From positions 1 to 34,009 of the forward strand of contig FCNA01000103.1 of NCBI GenBank assembly GCA_900018345.1: 34,009 nt of DNA. The letters run 5' to 3'. Positions 23,175-31,822 of this stretch are shown one piece after another. The notes beneath the pieces are model-generated. The model saw only the letters and a list, made by a program, of their open reading frames with translations. It was not told where the DNA came from and searched no databases. This DNA is from Clostridiales bacterium CHKCI006. Lineage in GTDB: Bacteria > Bacillota_I > Bacilli_A > Erysipelotrichales > Coprobacillaceae. Both the position numbers and the translations under genes were made by a program. The number at the start of each line of letters is the position of its first letter. Position 1 is the first letter of the stretch.

Positions 23175-23918
23175 ATGGGGAGAGCTCATGAAGTTCGTAA
23201 AGCAGCCATGGAAAAGACTGCCAAAGCAAAAGCCAAACTGTATTCTAAATACGGTAAAGAAATCTATTTAGTCGCAAAATCCGGTGGTCCTGAACCAGAC
23301 GGAAACCTCGCTTTAAGAAGTCTGATTGACAAGGCGAAAAGAGCACAAGTTCCTTCTGACGTCATCAAACGTGCCATAGATAAAGTGAAAAGCGGTGTCG
23401 CTGAAAACTATGAAACATTGAAATTTGAAGGATTCGGTCCTGGTGATTCAACAGTTATCGTTGAATGCCTGACAGATAATGTCAATCGTACATTAAGCCA
23501 GGTACGTCCTGCATTTACAAAATCAAAAGCGAAACTCGGTGCAGCTGGTTCAGTTGCTTATCTTTATGATACACTTGCTATTGTAGTTTTTGAAGGACTG
23601 GACGAAGAAGCGACATTAAACGCACTGATCGAAGCAGATGTAGATGTCCAGGATCTGCAGACATTGGAAAATGGTCAGATCAAGATCGTTGGTGAACCTA
23701 CTGATCTAACGAAGATCAAAGAAGCCATCACAGCTGTTTTACCAAACGTTGAATTCATTGAAGACGATATTACGACCATTCCACAAAGCTGGACAACATT
23801 GGAAGGCGAACAAATGGAATTGTTTGAAAGACTCATGAATCTTTTAGATGATTGTGATGATGTCGACACCGTTTATCATAATGTTTCTAACTATGATGAC
23901 GGCAGTGAAGAAGAATAA
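23175..23918 (+). CDS. yebC: YebC/PmpR family (DUF28) translation-associated or regulatory protein
   Basis: MGRAHEVRKAAMEKTAKAKA at the start and RAQVPSDVIKRAIDKVKSG are typical of the family; EGFGPGDSTVIVECLTDNVNRT follows. 247 residues in the usual three-domain form. Family members were described as DNA-binding regulators (PmpR) and as factors that relieve ribosome pausing at proline-rich stretches (YebC2, TACO1-like). Which role applies is not visible. AAAGGAAG precedes the ATG; a strong terminator follows. Confidence 0.95.
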   Translation: MGRAHEVRKAAMEKTAKAKAKLYSKYGKEIYLVAKSGGPEPDGNLALRSLIDKAKRAQVPSDVIKRAIDKVKSGVAENYETLKFEGFGPGDSTVIVECLTDNVNRTLSQVRPAFTKSKAKLGAAGSVAYLYDTLAIVVFEGLDEEATLNALIEADVDVQDLQTLENGQIKIVGEPTDLTKIKEAITAVLPNVEFIEDDITTIPQSWTTLEGEQMELFERLMNLLDDCDDVDTVYHNVSNYDDGSEEE

Positions 23919-23926
23919 CACAGACG

Positions 23927-23952
23927 AACATGCCTGAAGGCATGTTTTTTTG
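23927..23952 (+). terminator. Terminator of yebC
   Basis: AACATGCC-TGAA-GGCATGTT stem of 8 bp followed by eight T. Confidence 0.95.
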
Positions 23953-24030
23953 TTCTGCTTCAGCAAATTCAATATTTTTACATTAATCAAACTTCCTGTT
24001 CTATAAATTGAACTTTTCTTTGCAAATACG

Positions 24031-24050
24031 CAAGTTTTAGGCCGAACTTG
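24031..24050. repeat. Inverted repeat CAAGTT-8-AACTTG upstream of the XRE gene
   Basis: Perfect 6-bp arms in the 176-base intergenic region, about 80 bases before the XRE start and upstream of its probable TAAAAT -10 (24087-24092). A possible binding site for the regulator itself. Confidence 0.35.
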
Positions 24051-24128
24051 TTCTACCAGTGTATGGTGTATTCCTGGAAAAGTTGGTAAAATATACATGT
24101 AAAGAAAAAGAAACAGTAGGTGGTAGGA

Positions 24129-24452
24129 ATGGAATTTGATTACAAAGGAATTGGAAGCAGATTGCAGAAAAGAAGAAAAGAGCTTGGATATACCCAAGAA
24201 TATGTTAGTGAACAAACAGGTATCACTCCATTCTATATTTCTAAAATGGAAAATGGACATGTTCGCTTCTCTCTTGATATGCTGATTACTCTGACAAATT
24301 GTCTCAAAATGGATCTTGGAACAGCTCTTTTTGGTCAACGGCTGATTCGTGATAACACACCGGCCTCAGATTTTCTCTTCTTCTATGAAAGAGCAAGCAA
24401 AAAACAAAGACAAATACTTGATAATCTCGTTGAGCTTATCAAAACGATCTAA
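24129..24452 (+). CDS. XRE-family helix-turn-helix regulator (107 aa)
   Basis: Helix-turn-helix at about residues 8-62: GIGSRLQKRRKELGYTQEYV, SEQTGITPFYISKMENGHVRFS with the KMENG recognition helix. The C-terminal 40 residues (FYERASKKQRQILDNLVELI) form a helix likely used to dimerise. ATG 24129 is preferred over GTG 24120 because AGGTGG is 5 bases upstream of it. Own terminator, so monocistronic. Target genes are unknown; the acidic unknown gene and SNF2 helicase follow on the same strand. Confidence 0.88.
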   Translation: MEFDYKGIGSRLQKRRKELGYTQEYVSEQTGITPFYISKMENGHVRFSLDMLITLTNCLKMDLGTALFGQRLIRDNTPASDFLFFYERASKKQRQILDNLVELIKTI

Positions 24453-24477
24453 CACTCATTTGTTGAGTGTTTTTTTC
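24451..24477 (+). terminator. Terminator of the XRE regulator gene
   Basis: AACACTCA / TGAGTGTT stem, 5-base loop, eight T; the stem starts inside the TAA stop. Confidence 0.92.
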
Positions 24478-24497
24478 TTTCTTTTAAGAATCACAGA

Positions 24498-24506
24498 TGG
24501 TATAAT
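24498..24506 (+). promoter_or_regulatory. Extended -10 promoter of the acidic protein/SNF2 pair
   Basis: TG-G-TATAAT, 18 bases before ATG 24524. Its weak -35 region is formed by the pyrimidine tract of the preceding terminator. Confidence 0.65.
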
Positions 24507-24523
24507 GTGGAGAGGTGGTTTAA

Positions 24524-24958
24524 ATGTGGAAGATATATCATGGCGCTTTTCAGCAATTTCTCAATCAGACAGCAAAATCATCGCTCTCCATTGAAGCAAA
24601 GATCCAGACTTTGCAAGAACATTGTCTGAATCAGTTTCAGTCGATGAAATGGCTTTTGGAAACATGTTTTGAAGATAAGGTATTGGATGAAGATCAATAT
24701 TTCTTTTTGACTTTCACAGTCAATGATGGTCCGATCACACTGACCGATCCCAATGAAATCGTGGTTAGTTTACTTAAGTATGCAGACGATATATTTCAGA
24801 TTGAAATCGATGTGTTCCATTTTCATCATAAGCCTTTACAATTCCATCTCTTGCTTGATGGGGATATGTGTGAAAGTGAGGTCATTGAAATGGACTCATC
24901 CACTTTAAATGATGAAGATGATACTTTTACCGATCTTTCCTGGATCAAACCGGTCTAA
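24524..24958 (+). CDS. Unknown acidic protein encoded before the SNF2 helicase (144 aa)
   Basis: No family recognised. Soluble, with a helical first half (AKSSLSIEAKIQTLQEHCLN) and an acidic C-terminus (EMDSSTLNDEDDTFTDL). GAGGTGG precedes the ATG. It lies 35 bases upstream of the helicase gene with no convincing terminator between them, so it is probably cotranscribed and may modulate the helicase; that is inference from position alone. Confidence 0.7.
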   Translation: MWKIYHGAFQQFLNQTAKSSLSIEAKIQTLQEHCLNQFQSMKWLLETCFEDKVLDEDQYFFLTFTVNDGPITLTDPNEIVVSLLKYADDIFQIEIDVFHFHHKPLQFHLLLDGDMCESEVIEMDSSTLNDEDDTFTDLSWIKPV

Positions 24959-24993
24959 ACCGTGTTTGTTTGACCACCCGAGGAGGTTATTAA

Positions 24994-27900
24994 ATGAAAT
25001 ACACAGATCAGACGATCCGCATGATCAGCAGTCAAATCAGTGAATATGATGCTGGTTGTAAGCTTTATGCTGCGTCTGCTGTTCACGATACCAAATATAA
25101 TGATAAAACCGATATCTATTTTGCTTTAGTCAACGAACATGGTCATGATTATCATGTTTATGTCAAGACCGCTGATACTGAAGATGGCATGCGCTATCAC
25201 TGTGATTGTCCTTCTTCTAGAGAGCTCGCCGGGGCCTGCCGACATACGGTCGCTTTACTCAAAGCGATTCAGGCCTTTGATGAACATCATGACTTTTACA
25301 TGGATCATATGATCAAAGAAATGAAAGGGAAGATCCTGGCTCTGCATGAACCTGAAATGGCAGCTGAAGTGAAAAAAGAAGTTGTCAACATTGAAATGTA
25401 TCTTAAAGCCGGACAATTGACCAATCATCTCTACTCTGGTTTTACATTGGAATTTAAAATAGGAATGGATAAAATGTATGTCCTGCGAAATATTCCGGCG
25501 CTGATTCGTGCCCGTAAAGAAGGCACCTCGCTTTACTTCGGCAAGGATTTTACCTACATTCCTGAATTGCATACTTTCAGTGAGGCATTTCTACAGTCAC
25601 TTGATTTCCTAGATACGCTTTATGACATAAAGATCGATCAAAATAGTCTCAATGTGCGCGAAGCACGCGCTTTATCGATCACATCAAGGCAGCTCTATGA
25701 ACTGTTGGGCTACTGGGTCAATCAAACCGTTTATTTAGATGACGGTATCACAACGCATGAAGTAGAGATCAGCCAGGATCAGCTGCCACACTGCCTGCTG
25801 TTATCTTATCTGAAACAACAGATCCTATTAGACATTCGCCCTGCTCAGGAAATTTTTGCGCTGGCTGAAGACAAGTCAATTCTTCTTCAAGAAAAGATGA
25901 TCTATCTGATTGAAGAAAGACAAGCCTATATTCTGAATCCTTTTATCGAAGCCGCATACCAAGGGATCCCTTCTTTGAGCTTTAGCGGTGAAGAAAAAGA
26001 ACAGTTTATTCAAAATGTTATCCCTGCCATTGAACAAATGATGACCCTGCCTGAATCCATTCAACGCCTGTATCGTAAAGTTCCTTTGAAGGCGAAGATC
26101 TACTTAGATCGCGCCAGAAGCACCATATATCTCAAAGCAGAATTTACTTATGACCAACTGACTTTCGATCCATTTTTGACATCTTCGCCCCAACCTGTTT
26201 CGGGACGCATGATCCTTCGCTCCAAAAAAGAGGAGAATCGCATCATTTCTATTATTAATAATGCCGGATTTGTTTTGAACAGTCAAAAGAAACTTTATTT
26301 AAAAGATGATAAGAGTGTTTCACGTTTTATCTTCGAGTACTTGCCACATTTAACAACACTGGCTGAAATCTATTATACTAAAGAATTTAAACAGCTGACA
26401 CAAAAGCGCAGCTTAACCCCATTTGTACAATATCATCCGCATTCCAATCTTCTATCCATCGATTTTCTTTTGAATGACCTGGATGCCAGTGCCTTGCTGA
26501 AAGCACTGGAAGCCTATCGTGCCAGCCGTCATTATATCCGCCTTAAAGACGGACAATTTCTCGCCATTGATGATAAACGTTCACAAGAAACATTGAAAAT
26601 GCTGGATGATCTTCATGTCGATATGAAACAGATGCATGATGGTATATTAACACTGTCATTATCACAGGCTTTTTATCTTAATGAACATCTCAGCGACACA
26701 AAGGACTTTGATGAGTCCTTTCATCAGTTCATTGAACGCTTTTATCATCCTGATGCGCATCCATATTCTCTGCCGAATGGTCTGCAAGCTGATTTACGCA
26801 CTTATCAGAAGACCGGTTATCAATGGCTGAAGACCTTATCGGATTATCAGCTAGGAGGCATTCTAGCCGATGACATGGGGCTTGGGAAAACATTACAGAC
26901 CATTACTTATTTATTAGATGAAGTCCAGCACAATCACAAGCCCAATCTGGTCGTCGCTCCTTCTTCGCTTATTTTTAACTGGCAGGATGAGATCAAACGG
27001 TTTGCGCCATCACTCAAGGCCTGTGTGATTTCTGGAACTCAAACGGATAGAAGCAGCCAGCTCAGTCAAGCCGATCAATATGACATTCTGATCACCTCCT
27101 ATCCTCTTTTAAGAAGGGATAGTCAGGTTTATAGTGAAATGATATTTAACTGTTGTATCCTAGATGAAGCCCAATATATTAAAAATGCAAACTCATTAAA
27201 TGCGCGTGCGGCAAAACAAATTCAGGCAAAAAAACGCTTCGCTCTGACAGGCACGCCAATGGAAAATGCCCTGTCCGAACTGTGGAGCATCTTCGACTTT
27301 ATTCTGCCAGGTTATTTTTCCAATTATCATCATTTCCATCAGAAATATGAGATCCCGATCCGTCGTGATGAGGACCAGGAAACACAACAACTTCTAGCCA
27401 ATCAGATCAAACCATTTATTTTACGCCGGATGAAACAGGAAGTGCTGGACGAGTTACCTGAAAAAACTGAAACCAAGATTACGGTAGAGATGACCCCTAG
27501 ACAGAAAAATGTATATCAGGCACTCCTGCTTGAAGCCAAACAATTACTGGACCAAAAGATCAATCAGGACGGCTTTGAAAAATCAAAACTGCTCATGCTC
27601 AACTTAATGACTCGTCTAAGACAGGTTTGCTGTCATCCTAGACTTTATCTGGAAAGCTATGATGGAGAGAGCGGAAAGCTGAATACCTTGCTTGAACTGA
27701 TCAAAGAAGCCATCCAAAGTCATCACAAGATCCTGGTCTTCTCTCAGTTTACCAGCATGCTGGCTTTGATCAAGGAAGCGCTGGAACTCAATGAAATCAC
27801 GTATTCCTACCTGGATGGGCAGACACCTGTTGCTAATCGCACAGAGCTCGTACAGCAGTTCAATCAGGGAGAGACACCGGTCTTTCTGATTTCTTTAAAA

Positions 27901-28194
27901 GCTGGAGGCACCGGGCTGAACCTGACAGGAGCCGATATGGTCATTCATGTCGACCCTTGGTGGAACCCAGCGGTAGAAGAACAGGCGACAGACCGCGCGT
28001 ATCGGATCGGACAGCAAAATAAAGTGCAGGTTTATAAACTCATCACCAAAGATACTCTTGAAGATGCTATTTATGAGCTTCAGAAAGAAAAAAAAGCCCT
28101 GATTGAATCGGTGATCCAACCGGGCGAAAACTTCCTGAACAAACTCAGCGAAAGTGAATTAAATGCTTTATTCTCTAACGACCAGTCTATGTGA
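24994..28194 (+). CDS. SNF2-family DNA translocase with N-terminal SWIM zinc finger
   Basis: 1066 residues. The SWIM zinc finger is CDC at 70-72 with C82 and H84 (CxCx(n)CxH). A long middle region, typical of bacterial SNF2-associated domains, precedes the motor: Walker A DDMGLGKTLQ near 626-635, DEAQ box near 724-727, GTPMEN motif III, and the helicase C half with VFSQFTSML, GGTGLNLTGAD and DRAYRIGQ. It should use ATP to move along double-stranded DNA and displace or remodel proteins. GAGGAGG precedes the ATG. Orphan genes of this kind are widespread in Bacillota; a defence role is possible only if partners exist, and none is clear. Confidence 0.95.
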   Translation: MKYTDQTIRMISSQISEYDAGCKLYAASAVHDTKYNDKTDIYFALVNEHGHDYHVYVKTADTEDGMRYHCDCPSSRELAGACRHTVALLKAIQAFDEHHDFYMDHMIKEMKGKILALHEPEMAAEVKKEVVNIEMYLKAGQLTNHLYSGFTLEFKIGMDKMYVLRNIPALIRARKEGTSLYFGKDFTYIPELHTFSEAFLQSLDFLDTLYDIKIDQNSLNVREARALSITSRQLYELLGYWVNQTVYLDDGITTHEVEISQDQLPHCLLLSYLKQQILLDIRPAQEIFALAEDKSILLQEKMIYLIEERQAYILNPFIEAAYQGIPSLSFSGEEKEQFIQNVIPAIEQMMTLPESIQRLYRKVPLKAKIYLDRARSTIYLKAEFTYDQLTFDPFLTSSPQPVSGRMILRSKKEENRIISIINNAGFVLNSQKKLYLKDDKSVSRFIFEYLPHLTTLAEIYYTKEFKQLTQKRSLTPFVQYHPHSNLLSIDFLLNDLDASALLKALEAYRASRHYIRLKDGQFLAIDDKRSQETLKMLDDLHVDMKQMHDGILTLSLSQAFYLNEHLSDTKDFDESFHQFIERFYHPDAHPYSLPNGLQADLRTYQKTGYQWLKTLSDYQLGGILADDMGLGKTLQTITYLLDEVQHNHKPNLVVAPSSLIFNWQDEIKRFAPSLKACVISGTQTDRSSQLSQADQYDILITSYPLLRRDSQVYSEMIFNCCILDEAQYIKNANSLNARAAKQIQAKKRFALTGTPMENALSELWSIFDFILPGYFSNYHHFHQKYEIPIRRDEDQETQQLLANQIKPFILRRMKQEVLDELPEKTETKITVEMTPRQKNVYQALLLEAKQLLDQKINQDGFEKSKLLMLNLMTRLRQVCCHPRLYLESYDGESGKLNTLLELIKEAIQSHHKILVFSQFTSMLALIKEALELNEITYSYLDGQTPVANRTELVQQFNQGETPVFLISLKAGGTGLNLTGADMVIHVDPWWNPAVEEQATDRAYRIGQQNKVQVYKLITKDTLEDAIYELQKEKKALIESVIQPGENFLNKLSESELNALFSNDQSM

Positions 28195-28206
28195 TTGGTC
28201 GTTTTT
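28177..28206 (+). terminator. Terminator of the SNF2 helicase gene
   Basis: AACGACCA / TGGTCGTT stem with the TGA stop codon in the 11-base loop, then five T that overlap the last bases of the convergent malic enzyme gene. Confidence 0.85.
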
Positions 28207-29380
28207 AGCGTCGACTGACACCTGTTGCTCTGGCGGCTTCACTGACAGCTTTGGCAACTGCAGCAGCGACCCGTGGATCGAGTGCTGATGGAATGACGTA
28301 AGTCTCACATAGTTCCTCATCGCTCACCAGACTGGCGATTCCCTTTGCTGCGGCCAACTTCATTTCCTCATTGATCTTTGAAGCATGCACATCTAAGGCA
28401 CCGCGGAACAAACCAGGAAAAGCCAAAACGTTGTTGACCTGATTAGGGAAATCAGAGCGACCGGTACCCACAATACGAGCGCCTGCAGCCTTGGCTTTCT
28501 CGTAAGATATTTCCGGTTCCGGATTGGCCATCGCAAAAACGATGGCATCTTTCTTCATGCTCGCAACCATTTCTTCATTCAGAACATTAGGTGCTGAGAC
28601 ACCAATAAATACATCTGCCTCACGCATTGCTTCAACCATGCTTAAGCGCTTTTTCGCACGATTTGTCAGTAAGGCCAACTCCTGTGTCAGAAAATCGTAC
28701 TGATCGATATCCTCTTCTGTGATCACGCCATGGATATTAAAACCATAAATAGAGCGAACACCTAAAGCGCTGATCATCTTAATGATCGAGCTGCCCGCAG
28801 CGCCTGTCCCACTCACCACAACAGTGATCTCTTCTGGCTTCTTATGAACAAGCTTTAAGCTGTTCATCAAAGCTGCGGTCACAACGATAGCCGTACCATG
28901 CTGGTCATCATGAAAAACCGGAATATCCAGTTCTTCAATTAAACGTCTTTCAATGCTTACGCAACGCGGTGCACTGATATCTTCCAGATTGATACCGCCA
29001 AAAGTAGGCGCCACCGCCTTACAGATGGCAATGATTTCTTCAGGATCCTGAGTATTCAGACAAAGCGGTACTGCATCGACATTCGCAAACTTTTTAAACA
29101 AGACCGCTTTTCCTTCCATTACAGGCAGTGCAGCATCTGCACCGATATTTCCTAAACCTAAAACCGCTGAGCCATCGGAAATGACGGCGACACTGTTGGA
29201 TTTCCAGGTATATGTATAGGCGGCTTCCTTGTCTTGAGCAATCTCACGGCATGGCTGGGCAACCCCAGGTGTGTAAGCCAAAGAAAGGTCCTCGCGTGTC
29301 TCTAAAGGGACTTTCAGTCCTACTTCTAATTTTCCGTGCGCTTTTTGGTGAAGTGCTAAGGCCTCTTCATAAACATTCAT
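28205..29380 (-). CDS. NAD(P)-dependent malic enzyme, short type
   Basis: Oxidative decarboxylation of malate to pyruvate. LAYTPGVAQPCREIA at the N-terminus, SDGSAVLGLGNIGADAALPVMEGKA with catalytic residues, FHDDQHGTAIV for metal/substrate, and VVSGTGAAGSSI as the dinucleotide-binding loop. The 391 residues lack the C-terminal phosphotransacetylase domain. Its ribosome site AGGGAGG lies in the end of manA, so it is the last gene of a four-gene operon. Coenzyme preference cannot be told with confidence. Confidence 0.94.
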   Translation of the reverse strand: MNVYEEALALHQKAHGKLEVGLKVPLETREDLSLAYTPGVAQPCREIAQDKEAAYTYTWKSNSVAVISDGSAVLGLGNIGADAALPVMEGKAVLFKKFANVDAVPLCLNTQDPEEIIAICKAVAPTFGGINLEDISAPRCVSIERRLIEELDIPVFHDDQHGTAIVVTAALMNSLKLVHKKPEEITVVVSGTGAAGSSIIKMISALGVRSIYGFNIHGVITEEDIDQYDFLTQELALLTNRAKKRLSMVEAMREADVFIGVSAPNVLNEEMVASMKKDAIVFAMANPEPEISYEKAKAAGARIVGTGRSDFPNQVNNVLAFPGLFRGALDVHASKINEEMKLAAAKGIASLVSDEELCETYVIPSALDPRVAAAVAKAVSEAARATGVSRR

Positions 29381-29382
29381 TT

Positions 29383-30324
29383 CTATTTCCTCCCTACGAT
29401 TGTTTTCATCAACTGCATTTGCCCGCTTAAACGGAATGCTTTCATAGTTGACGGAATCATCAAATTCATTCCTTTTTGCAGTTTCGTTGAATCTAAATAC
29501 CCATCTCCCGCGATGACACTGAGCAGGATCATCGGTTCTTCATTGGTAAAATCCGCTTGACCATCCATAACGATGCGTGAAACATGGAAATCAGGGGTTT
29601 CTAAATAGATGATCTCTGTCCCACCAGAAAAAGGGCGCTCTTTTTTCATAATAGAAGGGACATCTCCAGGTATCTTCAATACATCCAAGGACTGTTTCAC
29701 ATGCAACGCACGTCTATTCCCATTGACATCTGTCCGATCATAATCATAAACACGATACGTAATATCCGAAGACTGCTGCACCTCGTAGATCAGGGAACCG
29801 CCACAAATGGCATGAATCGTCCCTGCCGGGATGGAATAAAAATCACCCGGTTTTATATCAATAAAATGCAGAAAATGCGCATAGTCTTCTGTTTCGATCA
29901 GCTTTTCTGCCTCTGCTTTGGAGCTTGCAGAATGCCCCATGACCATGCGTGTATGCTTTTCACAATCTAAAACATACCAGCATTCATTCTTCCCTAAACT
30001 TCGTTCATACTTTCCCGCATAATCGTCATCAGGATGCACCTGTACACTCAAATCATCATGCGCATCAATATATTTGATCAATAATGGGAAAACATCACCT
30101 TTTAAATCACCAAACAGTTCACGATGATGTTGCCAAAGCCAGGAAAGCGTTTTTCCCTGATAGGGTCCATTAGCTATCTTGCAATCACCGTTGGGATGCG
30201 CGGAAATTGCCCAGCATTCTCCTGTATGATCAGATGGTATCGCATATCCATAAACCGAATGCAGTCGATTGCCTCCCCAGATTGTTTCTTTAAAAACAGG
30301 CTCAAAAAATATAGCTTCTGTCAT
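29383..30324 (-). CDS. manA: Mannose-6-phosphate isomerase, class I
   Basis: Interconverts mannose-6-phosphate and fructose-6-phosphate with zinc. QVHPDDDYA supplies Gln and His zinc ligands, GKNECWYVL the Glu ligand, and PAGTIHAICGG the second His and active-site loop. 313 residues, Firmicute short type. ATG 30324 overlaps the TGA of the DUF523 gene by 4 bases, so they are translationally coupled; AAGGGGG is 8 bases upstream. Confidence 0.95.
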   Translation of the reverse strand: MTEAIFFEPVFKETIWGGNRLHSVYGYAIPSDHTGECWAISAHPNGDCKIANGPYQGKTLSWLWQHHRELFGDLKGDVFPLLIKYIDAHDDLSVQVHPDDDYAGKYERSLGKNECWYVLDCEKHTRMVMGHSASSKAEAEKLIETEDYAHFLHFIDIKPGDFYSIPAGTIHAICGGSLIYEVQQSSDITYRVYDYDRTDVNGNRRALHVKQSLDVLKIPGDVPSIMKKERPFSGGTEIIYLETPDFHVSRIVMDGQADFTNEEPMILLSVIAGDGYLDSTKLQKGMNLMIPSTMKAFRLSGQMQLMKTIVGRK

Positions 30325-30755
30325 TGTTTTTCCCCCTTGACATATTCTATGACATCTATGACCTCAATCCCGACCTTTTTCAACTCTCGAGTAAAAATGC
30401 CATCTCCGTCAACCAATTGTTTGGAGAATGTGCCATCATAGATCTGATTGACACCACAAGCCGGTGAACGTGACATCAGGATAGCTTTGTTCGCATCAAT
30501 GGCCTTTGCAATCGCCAAAGCACGCCTGGCCCCAAGCTGATAAGCATCTGTACGATCCTTACCATCCTGTGTTATGACTCGATCCTGGCATATTTCACAA
30601 GGGGTTCTGGGGACCGAAAGCCCACCTAACATTTCCGGACAGACCGGAACAGCCTGTCCTTCTTCCACAAGACGTACGATAAGATCCTGCGTGTTATTAT
30701 TCATTCCATTATACTTGCATGCCATTCCTGCCAGGCAGGCACTAACGATCTTCAT
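30321..30755 (-). CDS. DUF523 family protein
   Basis: A small conserved domain (144 aa) rich in invariant Cys/Gly: SACLAGMACKYNG, VCPEMLGGLSVPRTPCEI, and RSPACGVNQIYDGTFS. The cysteines suggest metal or Fe-S binding, and related domains are fused to DUF1722; no activity is established. ATG 30755 fits MKIVSACLAG, the normal family start, and shares ATGA with the stop of the HAD gene. Confidence 0.9.
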   Translation of the reverse strand: MKIVSACLAGMACKYNGMNNNTQDLIVRLVEEGQAVPVCPEMLGGLSVPRTPCEICQDRVITQDGKDRTDAYQLGARRALAIAKAIDANKAILMSRSPACGVNQIYDGTFSKQLVDGDGIFTRELKKVGIEVIDVIEYVKGEKQ

Positions 30756-31390
30756 CTCCAAGCTCCTATGGTCCAAACAATTTCCTGAGGTTGGTGACAA
30801 ATCGCATCAGCACCTGCTTCGCGCAGTTCACTTTCTAGTCGATTGCCCCAGGTAACCCCGATGGTTTTTAATCCAGCACATTTTCCTGTCTCAATATCTA
30901 CATTACTATCTCCAATAAAAACAGCACTTTCACGGCCATGACTAGTAAAATAAGCCTCTAAGAAAGCCGGATCCGGTTTGACGGGATACTGATCAGTCTG
31001 TCCCTGGACAAATTGAAAAGGGAGAGGATAACAGGCCTGAATGACTTTTTTAGCCAAGGCATCCGGTTTATTGGTAAAGACTGCCAATGTATTTCCCTGT
31101 GCCAGCAGCTTTTCAAGCTGTGGATACATGTCTGGATAGGCTTTAGTGTGATCAAGACAATGTTCTGTATAATAAGCATCAAAATAAGCTCTCGCACGTG
31201 CATAATCATTGATATGTGAAGCACCTAAAGCACGCTCAATGAGCTTCTTAACCCCATTACCGACAAAATACTTATAAGCGTCAAGTGGATGTCCAGAATA
31301 ACCGCATTGCGCTAAGGCATATTCCGTTGCCTCAGCAAGATCCTCTAAAGAATCTACAAGTGTTCCATCCAAATCAAAGATACATAACAT
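30752..31390 (-). CDS. HAD-family phosphatase, phosphoglycolate-phosphatase-like
   Basis: HAD hydrolase of 212 residues: nucleophile motif FDLDGTLVDS (Asp6/Asp8), motif II FTNKPD, Lys in VKPDP, and the metal site FIGDSNVDIETG. The helical cap between motifs I and II fits the Gph/PpaX group, which clears phosphoglycolate or pyrophosphate; the substrate cannot be fixed. ATG 31390 has GGGGG 7 bases upstream. It leads the operon HAD-DUF523-manA-malic enzyme, joined by 4-base overlaps. Confidence 0.9.
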   Translation of the reverse strand: MLCIFDLDGTLVDSLEDLAEATEYALAQCGYSGHPLDAYKYFVGNGVKKLIERALGASHINDYARARAYFDAYYTEHCLDHTKAYPDMYPQLEKLLAQGNTLAVFTNKPDALAKKVIQACYPLPFQFVQGQTDQYPVKPDPAFLEAYFTSHGRESAVFIGDSNVDIETGKCAGLKTIGVTWGNRLESELREAGADAICHQPQEIVWTIGAWR

Positions 31391-31415
31391 ATGAATACCC
31401 CCAGTAATCATTATA

Positions 31416-31443
31416 AGTATAGCAAACAACAGATAATTGTCAA
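31416..31443 (-). promoter_or_regulatory. Promoter of the HAD-DUF523-manA-malic enzyme operon
   Basis: On the minus strand TTGACA (31438-31443), 16-base spacer, TATACT (31416-31421); a TATAAT just downstream (31410-31415) could also serve. Confidence 0.65.
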
Positions 31444-31447
31444 CAAA

Positions 31448-31470
31448 ATAAAAGAGGCTGATGCCTCTTA
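31448..31470 (-). terminator. Terminator of the DarA gene
   Basis: On the minus strand AAGAGGC-ATCA-GCCTCTT then TTTTATTTT. The stem includes the TAA stop of darA. Confidence 0.85.
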
Positions 31471-31794
31471 ACATTTTTCAAAGTGTTCAATTGGCAGAAC
31501 GAAGATCGTTGCGCCCCCAACAAGAACATCAACCATCATTGGCGTAAAGAATTCACCCATTTCCGTAGGTGGTACAGTCGGCTCTTTCTCAACACGTTTT
31601 TTAGCATGTGCTTTGATGACCTCGATGCATTCTTGTACTCTCTCATCATTGGTCCCAATCATGAAAGTGGTATTTCCTTTTTTCAGAAATCCACCTGTTG
31701 TTGATAATTTCGTAACAAAGAAACCATTTTCAGTTAAAGCTGAAGAGACATTCGAACTATCGTCGCTATTGACAATTCCGATAACTAATTTCAT
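31468..31794 (-). CDS. darA: Cyclic-di-AMP receptor DarA/PstA (PII-like)
   Basis: A 108-residue PII-like trimeric protein that binds c-di-AMP. MKLVIGIVNSDDSSNVSSAL and the GGFLKKGNTTFMIGTND segment are the family signature. AAAGGAGGG precedes the ATG at 31794; an upstream in-frame start lies in the promoter. It is monocistronic with its own terminator. Its partner is unknown in most species. The KtrA RCK_C domain elsewhere in this window is another probable c-di-AMP target. Confidence 0.94.
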   Translation of the reverse strand: MKLVIGIVNSDDSSNVSSALTENGFFVTKLSTTGGFLKKGNTTFMIGTNDERVQECIEVIKAHAKKRVEKEPTVPPTEMGEFFTPMMVDVLVGGATIFVLPIEHFEKC

Positions 31795-31822
31795 AGTGCT
31801 CCCTCCTTTGATATCTACTTTA

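Noticed and set aside
24129-28194. XRE-acidic protein-SNF2 as a defined anti-phage system
   Set aside because: The XRE gene has its own terminator, and no nuclease, methylase or phospholipase partner of a known SNF2-based system is present.
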